This document shows, piece by piece, positions 6,056 through 14,763 of a stretch of 41,271 nucleotides of DNA (its first letter is position 1; each line of letters opens with the position of its first letter). Under the pieces are notes generated by a model. That model was not told the DNA's origin, searched no databases, and saw only the letters and a program-made list of their open reading frames with translations. Source of the stretch: a virus. The stretch spans positions 1-41,271 of the IMG/VR virus record IMGVR_UViG_3300024341_000072. The stretch is one strand, 5' to 3'. The position numbers were made by a program, and so were the translations under genes.

Positions 6056-8046
6056 TTTATCCCCTTCCAGTATTTGTTAATAGCATTACGCTTCTTTTTA
6101 CTATCATATACCTTAGCATCTTCCCCTGCATTTGTCATTAAACCGTTAAAAATAACCTTAAACTCCTTTTTTACCTGACCAGCATATTTCCAGTTAGCCA
6201 TGTTATCTACCCAATATTTCGATCCTTGGAGCTTTAAAGGGGCATCAGGGTGATAATCAAGGGTTGTTTCAAAGATATACCAAGCATCTCCCTTACCTTC
6301 CAACTTAGTTCCCTTGACGTCATCCTGGGATAGCCATACGACTGGATAGGAATGATATCCGAAGTTAGTCGGGCCAACTGAATTGAATATTTCATTAGCA
6401 GGAACCCCCAATGCTCTACATGAATCTACAAAGATGATCGTTCCGTCCTCACATTGATGAGATATAATACCATTTCTGAATACAAATGTATGTGTATGTG
6501 CCACTTCAAAATCTCTAAATTCAGTTTCTTCTAAATCTTCAATATATGAAATCGAGACCTCACTAATGTCATTATACCCATAATCAGTAAGAAAATGGCT
6601 CTTTGAATTGTAAGTTAATCTCCAAATAGGATGCCTTCCGACTCCTTTATGGTCTTCTTGTTTCCATGTATGGAAACTAAATCCCAATCTTAATGCTATA
6701 ACTTGTAAATCCTTAGCCAATTGTTCAGAACTTGTAGAAAGTACATATTCTTTGTTATATTGATTCTTACCACAATTTTTAGTCCCATCTCCTAGATAAT
6801 ACCCATCTAATATTTTTTGCAGTTTATTCTTAGGTAAATTTAGGTATTTCTGTGGGATATGACCAGAAAAACTCATACTTGCGACTCCTTTAAATTCAAA
6901 CAATAATTCTTTAAACCAAGATTTTAGAAAATTGATGATCGGAACTCCACTATTATTTATTCTTTCTGAGAATGGGATGCCTTCTCTTTCTAAAACTGGG
7001 ATTATTTCTTCTATTATATCATATCCAGAAGTTTCAACATTAGATCCATTAATAGATCCTTCTGCTAGAAAATGACCAATAACAAAACATAATTCTTCTT
7101 TTAATTCTGGAATATCAACTTCCTGATAAGGAATGTTTTTTGCTGTTGGTACTTTTCTTTTCCACCATCTGCCCAGATCAACATCTTTCAATGCAATTTT
7201 TTCATATCGTGATTCTTTCTGTGTAACTCGAATCCACAACGGATGATCTTCAGTAATATCAATATATTGCCCATTTCTAAAATGAACTCGTTTTGTCTTT
7301 AATATACCCTTTTCCCATATATTAACTATTGGTTTATAACAAAATAATTTAGAATCAAAATCATAGGATAATACTTCATCTCCTAATTTAAGATTTGCCA
7401 CTTGTTTAATTCCATCTTTCGTATAAATCTCTTCATAATTAGCTATACAATCAAACTTCTTTCGTAACAAAGAAACTATATGCGGAAGCCAATTATCTGG
7501 ATTATCCGCTTGATATGTTCCTGCATCTATCACAAAATACCATGCTTTCATAAGTTTCTCATATTTCGATAGCTTGCGATTCTCGTAAACATTCAACGAG
7601 TCATTAAGATAACTTGATTGTGTGTATATGTGTCTTGGATTCTGCATCGAATATCCTTCTGATGTGCCACCTATCTGTATCCAAGGCTTATAAGCTGACT
7701 TTGTTTCGTCTAACCATTCAGGGCATATAGTAACTATTTCACCCTGCATAGCTAATGATGTCTTTAATGACTCTATTGTCTCATTCTTATTCCTTATGGT
7801 ATCGGCATACCTAATATTATTTTCAGCTAATTCCGCCTGCAAATCTGTTACAGCATCTTCCAAACTACTTATTTTAGTGAGCTTTTCTTGCTCTGATTTC
7901 TGTAAGTTATAGAACATGGCATCTGCTGCTTTCAATCGTGCAAAGTAACTTTGTTCTCGTCCAAGACAAAGATCAAGATCGTTTTCCAATGCTGCTTCTT
8001 TACACCCCAACAACTTCTTTATACTAGCAACCAAATCAAAAGACAT
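6052..8046 (-). CDS. transglutaminase-like cysteine protease or amidase of the tail, interrupted by an intein
   Basis: Extein parts: residues 1-199 (coiled coil at about 45-100, then a globular part) and 532-664. Once joined they read FDCEDGTIIFVDSCRALGVP, the active-site motif of transglutaminase-like proteins, with Cys532 nucleophile, His565 (GYHSYPVVWL) and Asp597 (FETTLDYHP) as the triad. Residues 200-531 are an intein. The spliced protein would have 332 residues. Transglutaminase-like enzymes cleave or form amide bonds; in a tail operon the likely target is the host envelope or a virion protein. It overlaps both neighbours by 4-11 nt, and the gene before it is a second, smaller protein of the same type. 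Confidence 0.85.
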   Translation of the reverse strand: MSFDLVASIKKLLGCKEAALENDLDLCLGREQSYFARLKAADAMFYNLQKSEQEKLTKISSLEDAVTDLQAELAENNIRYADTIRNKNETIESLKTSLAMQGEIVTICPEWLDETKSAYKPWIQIGGTSEGYSMQNPRHIYTQSSYLNDSLNVYENRKLSKYEKLMKAWYFVIDAGTYQADNPDNWLPHIVSLLRKKFDCIANYEEIYTKDGIKQVANLKLGDEVLSYDFDSKLFCYKPIVNIWEKGILKTKRVHFRNGQYIDITEDHPLWIRVTQKESRYEKIALKDVDLGRWWKRKVPTAKNIPYQEVDIPELKEELCFVIGHFLAEGSINGSNVETSGYDIIEEIIPVLEREGIPFSERINNSGVPIINFLKSWFKELLFEFKGVASMSFSGHIPQKYLNLPKNKLQKILDGYYLGDGTKNCGKNQYNKEYVLSTSSEQLAKDLQVIALRLGFSFHTWKQEDHKGVGRHPIWRLTYNSKSHFLTDYGYNDISEVSISYIEDLEETEFRDFEVAHTHTFVFRNGIISHQCEDGTIIFVDSCRALGVPANEIFNSVGPTNFGYHSYPVVWLSQDDVKGTKLEGKGDAWYIFETTLDYHPDAPLKLQGSKYWVDNMANWKYAGQVKKEFKVIFNGLMTNAGEDAKVYDSKKKRNAINKYWKGIK
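6454..7449 (-). mobile_element. LAGLIDADG intein inside the catalytic-Cys codon context
   Basis: 332 residues. Starts with Cys (CIANYEEIYTKDGIKQVANL, block A). Block B is ITEDHPLWI with T265 and H268. Two LAGLIDADG helices are FVIGHFLAEG (321-330) and ILDGYYLGDG (412-421). Blocks F and G are VAHTHTFVFRNGIISHQ. The last residue is Gln, not the usual Asn, and the +1 residue is Cys532. C-terminal Gln is a known minority variant that can still cyclise. The endonuclease motifs look intact, so the element may still home. Confidence 0.92.
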
Positions 8047-8425
8047 GATAGATCCCCTCTTTAGTTATGAACAAACCAACAAAATCAACGACTTCAATCT
8101 CATGGTCAATATCTATAATTTCCAACATCTTCTCATCCTTGTACATAGCAAATTCAGAATGATAAACACCATTAGGTTGGAAATAGTTTATACCTATGAA
8201 ATCGTTCTTGTAAGCGTCTGCAAGACAAGAATAGTTTAAAATGGCTTTATTGACACAATTTGCATATCCATCCTTAAGCGTGTGTTCAGGGCTCTTAACC
8301 CAATATTCCTCTTTATAGGGCACTTGTGGTGGTTTAATCGAAGGGTGTTGGACTTCTATGCGTTTTAGTTGGCACTGGATTAACCAAACTATCGGATTCA
8401 AATTAAAGATCTTTTTTATGCCCAT
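8036..8425 (-). CDS. small transglutaminase-like protein
   Basis: 129 residues. The ordered residues C57 (KDGYANCVNKAIL), H89 (GVYHSEFAMY) and D105 (LEIIDIDHE) match the Cys-His-Asp order and spacing of transglutaminase-like or NlpC/P60-like enzymes. The context W..S...TL..GYANC resembles the helix carrying the nucleophile. It lies between the hub protein and the intein-split transglutaminase-like protein, with overlaps on both sides. Possible roles are envelope degradation at entry or maturation of the hub. Confidence 0.65.
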   Translation of the reverse strand: MGIKKIFNLNPIVWLIQCQLKRIEVQHPSIKPPQVPYKEEYWVKSPEHTLKDGYANCVNKAILNYSCLADAYKNDFIGINYFQPNGVYHSEFAMYKDEKMLEIIDIDHEIEVVDFVGLFITKEGIYHVF

Positions 8426-9495
8426 ACTTTCTTCTCCGAAGTATAATAACTCTTGCTCAAATTCCTAAGGATATCATTCTGCTCTAATCCCATGTGGTTC
8501 AGTACAACTGAGGAAGTTATCTTTGAACTTTGCTGTATCCTGTGCGAGATTTCCATTACCTTATAGTCAGAAGATAACTCAGTTCCTGTTATGCTTACTG
8601 AAATTAGATCATTTGGCTCAGTATATGGTAGGAATGTAGTATCTACCCTATATCGTTTTATCTGCTCTTTTTGTGCATTAAGAATAGTAGTTGCCTGATC
8701 TAAAGTAGTATTAGTGTCATTTGCCTCTGGATTAACTTGGAATAGTTGCCTTTTTCTTCCATACATTAACTCATAATCAGAATCTGATATTGTTGAAGAA
8801 GTTGCAGTATTAACACCCTGCACCGTAACTTCTGTAGTAACATTTGCACCTATAGCATCTTGACCTACAACAATGGCATTAGTGCCCAAGACTATATCAT
8901 CAGCAGATATTGGAGCATCTAATAAAGCTCTGACATAGACTTCTTGGTTTAGGGTACTCCCAAATTCGTAACCAACAGGCTGTACTGTTTTTTGCAATGC
9001 ATCCCAATGCGTTTCTCTATCGAAATCTAATGTTACTGACTTACCTAACGTAGTTGATATTAAGGTACTTTGTAATAACCCACTATCATCAACTATATCC
9101 TTACAGATCTGCCCTATATCAGTTAAGCTTGAATAGTTGTGGGTATACATCTTATCATATAAGGCATTTGAATATTCCTTTCCAGTTATACTGATTAGAT
9201 GCTCATTACCCTGTTGATAAGTCCTGGTTTCAAGCCAACCTCCCCATACCTTATTTGGAACGTAAAAATTATCTGGATCTTGGATGTATATCTCTATCTC
9301 ATCCAAATATTCCAGAGAATCATAAATATCCCCATAATCATCAACACATGTAATAGAACAATCACCTATTGTTTTGTTGTTAGTCCTACGGCAGTCTAAG
9401 TTAATAACGCTATCAAGAACTACGTTTCCAATCTGGATCTTATAAGCAGACCAGCCAAATACAGTTATTTCTTCAGGAGATGTGTATAATGGCAT
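8416..9495 (-). CDS. tail hub / baseplate protein (gpD/XkdQ-like)
   Basis: 359 residues with the usual layout of tail hub proteins: an N-terminal beta domain (GWSAYKIQIGNVVLDSVINLDCRRT, typical 'field' definition), WGGWLETRTYQQGNEHLISITGKEY, TLDFDRETHWDALQKTVQPVGYEF (low-pH-like segment) and a C-terminal VSITGTELSSDYKVMEISHRI. GGTGG precedes the ATG. Its location after the tape measure and distal tail genes agrees with a role at the tail tip, where it would hold the fibres and open the tube. Confidence 0.75.
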   Translation of the reverse strand: MPLYTSPEEITVFGWSAYKIQIGNVVLDSVINLDCRRTNNKTIGDCSITCVDDYGDIYDSLEYLDEIEIYIQDPDNFYVPNKVWGGWLETRTYQQGNEHLISITGKEYSNALYDKMYTHNYSSLTDIGQICKDIVDDSGLLQSTLISTTLGKSVTLDFDRETHWDALQKTVQPVGYEFGSTLNQEVYVRALLDAPISADDIVLGTNAIVVGQDAIGANVTTEVTVQGVNTATSSTISDSDYELMYGRKRQLFQVNPEANDTNTTLDQATTILNAQKEQIKRYRVDTTFLPYTEPNDLISVSITGTELSSDYKVMEISHRIQQSSKITSSVVLNHMGLEQNDILRNLSKSYYTSEKKVWA

Positions 9496-12400
9496 TTATC
9501 CACCTGTAGAATTCCAAATATAGCTGTCATAATGGGTTACTGATGTCCCATCTACAGTTGCATTAGTGCAGTTAGTATACAGCCAGACAAATTTAGAGAA
9601 GTTTGAAGAGTTTTGAGTTCCATCATAAGCATTGATCCCACATAATACTGGCTGATAATTATAGGAGGTAGTTGAATTGTAGAGACTATAAACTTGAGCC
9701 GCAGTTAATGAAGTATTATATAACCTAACATCATCTATAGTTCCATTAAAACCACTTGTAACATGAAAGAAACAACCAATATCAAAAGAATTTCCAGTAT
9801 CACTATATTGTATATCTACATTTGCCGTAGCTGGAGTTCCAACATCAATACCGTTTCTATATATCCTAAGATCAGAACCGTTATATACTGCAGTAATATG
9901 AACCCAAGTATCAAGTGGGAGAGCACTTGCATCTGTATATGTTTTAATATAAGAAACATTATCAACTCCACGCATGGCAAAAGCAATAGAATTTGGATCG
10001 TTATATCTGAGATAATAACTATAAAAAGGTGAAAGACCCAGCCTCTTAACAACTATATATCCAACTCCTGTTCCATGATTCCCAGTCCTATACACCCATG
10101 CTGAAATTGTCATGTTATTAGGTGGCTCTGTTAAATTTATAGCATTGCTGCCACTAAGATATGCAGAACATCCTGAAACACTTACACCAGGAAACTTAAG
10201 TGCACTCCCATCCTTATACACATCACTCCAATTGACCGCAGCTCCTTTAGTTAAATCATTATGCCCAGTTGAATCAGCAACTATTGTCCCGTTTCCTTCA
10301 TTCATTCTCCAATACCCAACTAATCCATCTGGTTGGATGCCACTATCATAAAGATTCCATATTTGGTTTGCTGTTAATGCTGTCGGAGATATAACAAACT
10401 CATCCATAAGACCAGAATATGACTGCGTTATAAACCCAAAGCTACCAACTACAGTAGCATTATGCCCACCAATAATCAACGGGTGAGTATTCTTATAATC
10501 AGAGACATAATTTGAGACAGTAGTGCTATTCTTATAGATACCATTAATATAATAGGATACATTCATAGTAGTGCCAGATGTCTTTTTAACTATGGTTAGA
10601 TGTGTCCATGTAAACTTGCTAATTATCTCGTTAGTGTTAAAAACAAAGGTAGTATTAGCAGTACCATTATCATACCCGAACCTAATCCTAAGATGATATG
10701 ACTTATTCAGATAAGCATAATATTCAGTATCAAATGGAGTTGTAATAGGAAGTGGCTTTGCATACAAATATGGACCAGCAGACGCTGTCATAAAAGAATC
10801 ATATTCAGCAGGATAAAGCCACATCGCGATAGTCATATTAGGAGTCTGTTGGACTGAAGTAGTGTTATCAGTTACTAGATATGTTCCGTTTGTACCTGTA
10901 AATGCAATAGAATAATCCCCAGTACCATGATCTCCTTTAGATTTTGCCCATGATGGGCCAAATGTTATATTTGAGAACCAACTACTATATTCTGCTCCAC
11001 TTATCCCAGCCCCAGAACCTGATACTGCAGTACAATTATCAGAATATACCTGTCCAGAATATGAATAGAAATATATTCTTCTTGGGGATGTGCTGGTCGT
11101 ATTCAATACAACCTTATAAAGAGTCCAATCCGGTATTGACTCATTTCCATTTAATGCACAAAATACCCATTGGGTACTTGTATTAGAATTAAAAATAGCA
11201 GATTGTCCAGAATCCATTTTATAAATGGTATAATTTTCACTTGGAGCAGTTGCATTATAGATCCTAAGAGTGAATAGTCCCTTTGCCCAAACATAGAAAG
11301 ATGAATTCTGTGTAAAATTGAAAGTATTAGTAGTATACCTACATGCTAATCCATCCCCACCAGTTGGATATATCTGATTGGCATACCACAACCCTGACCA
11401 ATCACGTGTTATATTAAGGACAGGAGAACCACCACAACCCAAACTATAAGAACTTATTCTATAATTTGGTACATCAGTTAAATTGGCAATAGTATCATTG
11501 AAATATTCAACTGTATCATTATCAACATATCCTTCCATCCCATATAATATATATCCAGGCACTGGCAAAGCTAATGATGAAAATGTAACATTTGTACAGC
11601 TATCCCCAATTAGCCATTGAGTGATATGATCTGGCAAGGTATCATTCAATGTCCCGCTTATATTCACTGATGTATTCCAAAGATTAACAAACTTAAATAT
11701 GCCCATATACCAAGTTTGTCCTGCTGGCTTCACATTATACATTGTTGGAAATAGACAGTAACTCTTAACGTCATTTATCCCATAAGGCAATTCTACTAAA
11801 AAGGGATACATAGAGATGTTTCCTAAAGAATAATCCATCGGAGCATAATCGGTCTTATTAAAGTATGCAACTACTGGGAATTGAGCTGTTGCAGGGAAGT
11901 AATACGAATTTGTTTTCTTATATGGGACATTGGTATTAGATTGTGTCAGTGAGAATACAGAACCATTTATTAAGCTCCATACCCCAGCATAATAAACAGA
12001 CCTATTGTCAACTGTAGAATTGACATAGCAAGTAATGTTAAAGTACCTGCTAGTTAAGTTTAATGAAGGCGCTGGGGATATGGAGCAGGTCAAGTTCATA
12101 GGGATATAAGAAACATTAGCTGTTGCTATCTGCGGAGTAGTTGCCAATCCAACACCACTAGATCCATACTCATAAACTGTATAAGTTCCATTAACAAATC
12201 TGTGCATATCTAATGATTGGTTTGTAGTATAATAGTTTGACCACATCCCATTTGGTTGTTTTAAAAATATGTTAAAAGTGCTTACATTTGCATCTCCAGT
12301 TACATTTATGCTCATATTGGCATAACGGATCATTCCAGCACCAAATGAAACAGTAGTAGTTGTTGGAATAGGAAATATTGGATTTACAGAACTCATCTCA

Positions 12401-14001
12401 GTCCTTACTGGAGCAAGATTTGTAAACGCATTTCCAGTTAAGTTATTGCCATTATTAAAGTAATATCTCCAACCACCATTACTTGCAGGAGCACATCCTA
12501 CTGGTGTAGGAGACCCACAAGTTGGGACGGTATAAGTTATTGTACTAGTCAACCGGACATTCCCACGGAAGTATATGGATTGATTGCAGCTATTGCCGTT
12601 AAAGCAATATGCCCAACCGCCAGTACCACCAGCAGCAGCATTTCCACCGTTGCCGTGTGTTATTGTAATGGTATTTGAGTTTAGGAAAAGTGAGCATGCA
12701 TAACCATTTGAATCACATACACTGAATTCGAAAGCTGCACCATTTCCTCCATTTCCAGCTGTAGTGCCACCAGCTCCTCCTGCTCCCCCAGTAAACGCCA
12801 TAGTGTTAGCATTATGCACAGCAGAGCTAAGTATATAGACATTTCCGCTTCCCCCATCCCCGCCTGCTCCGCCAGAACCACCAGAACCTCCAGCCCCACC
12901 AGCTCCAGCAGCACAACTTATAGCTCCTGCCGTATGGTTAAACAATACATTGCTCATACTTAAGCATGGATATGCCCAACCACCGTAGCCCCCATTACCA
13001 CTTCCACCAGGATCAGAATCCCCCGCACCTCCAGCTCCGCCATTTATGGTTATGGTATTTCCAGCATAAACAGTACCGGAATAACCTTCGATAGCCAACG
13101 AACCAGATGTCCCACCATCACCACCAGCATCACCGCCAGTAGCACAAGTTCCACCAGAACCTGCATTCAATGCAATGGCACCACTAAGATTTAACCTAAA
13201 GAAATTTGCTATATATACATTCCCACCATCATATCCTAAAGCACATGCAGCTCCATTACTACCACTCAATGTTATCGCTGCAAGGGTAATGTTATAAGCG
13301 TCTATGCCAAGATCAGGGGCATCACCAGATGCTGTTTGCCTTGTTATGCTTCCGAGAAAGTCTATTTGCTTGGCATAAAAATATGCACGACCTTTGTTAT
13401 AATTTCCAGGGTTTATGATGCTAAGAGTCTGACCTACTGGAAGGGTTATATTATCGTAATAATAATATCCCCTAGCCCCAGCCAACCCACTACTAAGCAA
13501 ACAACCATCGGAGGTATTACAGGAGGACTGAAGCGAATAGCCAAAATAAGTAGAAGTGTTCCTGCTATAACGGTTATAGGCACTATCAATCACATAGACA
13601 GAACAATTAATTTGTCCTCGTTCGTCTACTCCAGGACTTACGGCATTTATATCAGTTATTACTGGGGTAAAATTTGGAGAATACCATTGACTATTATCAT
13701 ACGGATTTTTGGTTCCTGGCTGCGAAGTAAAAACAGTCCCATTCTGCATCCTTACAGTAAACAAGACTGTGGTTACAGTGTAATTTTCCATGGGGTCTAT
13801 ATCTATAAAACATCTAGCTGGGATATTATGCCGTATATACTTATAAGAAAAATAAGGAGTTCCTACCTCAGTTGTATTCTGATGTGGCACAAATGCTTGC
13901 GGGAAGAAATGTAGCCATAGGAGTATAGCCACTGCTACCATAGCTATAACCAAGAAACTATATGGTAAGTAACTCGTCCAATTCTTCTTTCTTTTTTGCA
14001 T
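9496..14001 (-). CDS. giant membrane-anchored adhesin with glycine-rich and two LamG-like domains
   Basis: 1501 residues. A single hydrophobic helix at about 13-35 behind a basic start (MQKRKKNW) marks a signal anchor. About 284-417 is very Gly-rich (GGAGGSGGSGGAGGDGGSG), like collagen- or fibre-type stretches. Two concanavalin/LamG-type sandwiches follow at roughly 1034-1204 (MTIAMWLYPAE, GLMDEFVISPTALTANQI) and 1224-1437 (GLVGYWRMNEGNG, MTISAWVYRTG, GTIDDVRLYNTSLTAAQVYSLY). Dozens of N-x-S/T sequons occur, as expected for an archaeal exported glycoprotein. Placed between baseplate genes, it should bind host sugars. The export signal is odd for a tail protein. Confidence 0.85.
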   Translation of the reverse strand: MQKRKKNWTSYLPYSFLVIAMVAVAILLWLHFFPQAFVPHQNTTEVGTPYFSYKYIRHNIPARCFIDIDPMENYTVTTVLFTVRMQNGTVFTSQPGTKNPYDNSQWYSPNFTPVITDINAVSPGVDERGQINCSVYVIDSAYNRYSRNTSTYFGYSLQSSCNTSDGCLLSSGLAGARGYYYYDNITLPVGQTLSIINPGNYNKGRAYFYAKQIDFLGSITRQTASGDAPDLGIDAYNITLAAITLSGSNGAACALGYDGGNVYIANFFRLNLSGAIALNAGSGGTCATGGDAGGDGGTSGSLAIEGYSGTVYAGNTITINGGAGGAGDSDPGGSGNGGYGGWAYPCLSMSNVLFNHTAGAISCAAGAGGAGGSGGSGGAGGDGGSGNVYILSSAVHNANTMAFTGGAGGAGGTTAGNGGNGAAFEFSVCDSNGYACSLFLNSNTITITHGNGGNAAAGGTGGWAYCFNGNSCNQSIYFRGNVRLTSTITYTVPTCGSPTPVGCAPASNGGWRYYFNNGNNLTGNAFTNLAPVRTEMSSVNPIFPIPTTTTVSFGAGMIRYANMSINVTGDANVSTFNIFLKQPNGMWSNYYTTNQSLDMHRFVNGTYTVYEYGSSGVGLATTPQIATANVSYIPMNLTCSISPAPSLNLTSRYFNITCYVNSTVDNRSVYYAGVWSLINGSVFSLTQSNTNVPYKKTNSYYFPATAQFPVVAYFNKTDYAPMDYSLGNISMYPFLVELPYGINDVKSYCLFPTMYNVKPAGQTWYMGIFKFVNLWNTSVNISGTLNDTLPDHITQWLIGDSCTNVTFSSLALPVPGYILYGMEGYVDNDTVEYFNDTIANLTDVPNYRISSYSLGCGGSPVLNITRDWSGLWYANQIYPTGGDGLACRYTTNTFNFTQNSSFYVWAKGLFTLRIYNATAPSENYTIYKMDSGQSAIFNSNTSTQWVFCALNGNESIPDWTLYKVVLNTTSTSPRRIYFYSYSGQVYSDNCTAVSGSGAGISGAEYSSWFSNITFGPSWAKSKGDHGTGDYSIAFTGTNGTYLVTDNTTSVQQTPNMTIAMWLYPAEYDSFMTASAGPYLYAKPLPITTPFDTEYYAYLNKSYHLRIRFGYDNGTANTTFVFNTNEIISKFTWTHLTIVKKTSGTTMNVSYYINGIYKNSTTVSNYVSDYKNTHPLIIGGHNATVVGSFGFITQSYSGLMDEFVISPTALTANQIWNLYDSGIQPDGLVGYWRMNEGNGTIVADSTGHNDLTKGAAVNWSDVYKDGSALKFPGVSVSGCSAYLSGSNAINLTEPPNNMTISAWVYRTGNHGTGVGYIVVKRLGLSPFYSYYLRYNDPNSIAFAMRGVDNVSYIKTYTDASALPLDTWVHITAVYNGSDLRIYRNGIDVGTPATANVDIQYSDTGNSFDIGCFFHVTSGFNGTIDDVRLYNTSLTAAQVYSLYNSTTSYNYQPVLCGINAYDGTQNSSNFSKFVWLYTNCTNATVDGTSVTHYDSYIWNSTGG

Positions 14002-14221
14002 CTTGTTCCCTCTGCATCTCAGTTACTTTTTTTATCTTATTAGCAATATTCTCCATTATTATCTCGTCTCGTTGGCTAACAAAATTACCCCTCTGGATCT
14101 TCAGGATTTTTATCTCTTCCTTGATTTGTTTTCCCTCACCATAGGTAACAGTCCTGAGCCGTTGCCTTAATTCTGCGATTTGATCATCATATTGTTTGAT
14201 AACTTCGCTAAGCTCATCCAT
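13958..14221 (-). CDS. short coiled-coil protein
   Basis: 87 residues, almost entirely heptad-like and charged (DELSEVIKQYDDQIAELRQRL, then EEIKILKIQRGNF, then KIKKVTEMQREQDAKKKEELDELL). GGTGG lies before the ATG at 14221; a TTG two codons earlier is less likely. The stop falls 44 nt inside the adhesin gene. A structural linker or chaperone for the baseplate is plausible. Confidence 0.7.
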   Translation of the reverse strand: MDELSEVIKQYDDQIAELRQRLRTVTYGEGKQIKEEIKILKIQRGNFVSQRDEIIMENIANKIKKVTEMQREQDAKKKEELDELLTI

Positions 14222-14759
14222 AAGCAACCACCCGATAAACCCGCTGAACCGTAATACGACATCTAACTCTCCTTTGCATTATGTCTATCTCAGAAACAGC
14301 TATGTCCTTTATGATACATGGAAGATAATAGACAGAAGCTGCATTTGTAAATCCACTTTCTATAGATGGAGTAATTTTAGCTGAAGTATGCCCATTAGTT
14401 ATTGCTGAATTTGAATGGTATGTTATGTATAAGATTAGATAAGGATTTGGTGAAGTCACACCACCAGCTTTTATTATAGCACCTTGATTTCGATAGACAT
14501 ACAACAGATCAGCTAATTGGTCTAAAAATGTTCCAGTTCCTATATCACCTGCAGAATAGGTAGTTGGCAATAAAACAAACTCAAATGAAATTTCTTCTTC
14601 TCTTGTTTTTCCATCAAAAGCAAAAGGTCTGCTTAATGATGGAACATTCTGGAAAGTTATTGCTGATGATTTTATAGTCCACGTATTGATATTAGAAACA
14701 TGATAGAAATTGAATAATTCCGTAGTCCCATCACTTGATGTCAATAATGCTACTCCCAT
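14214..14759 (-). CDS. distal tail-like baseplate protein
   Basis: 181 residues of beta-rich sequence (LFNFYHVSNINTWTIKSSAI, EEISFEFVLLPTTYSAGD, FLDQLADLLYVYRNQG, CIIKDIAVSEIDIMQRRVRC). The pattern of a tail-tube-like fold followed by a galectin-like part suggests a distal tail protein that caps the tube. The start is set at ATG 14759, four bases after the tape-measure stop; an ATG at 14798 would overlap that gene. Gene order (tape measure, this gene, adhesin, hub) supports the call. Confidence 0.6.
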   Translation of the reverse strand: MGVALLTSSDGTTELFNFYHVSNINTWTIKSSAITFQNVPSLSRPFAFDGKTREEEISFEFVLLPTTYSAGDIGTGTFLDQLADLLYVYRNQGAIIKAGGVTSPNPYLILYITYHSNSAITNGHTSAKITPSIESGFTNAASVYYLPCIIKDIAVSEIDIMQRRVRCRITVQRVYRVVAYG

Positions 14760-14763
14760 ACTA

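Noticed and set aside
13336-13914. 192-residue plus-strand ORF inside the adhesin gene
   Set aside because: Antisense shadow of the 1501-residue gene; no ribosome site, and composition follows the reverse of Thr/Asn-rich codons.
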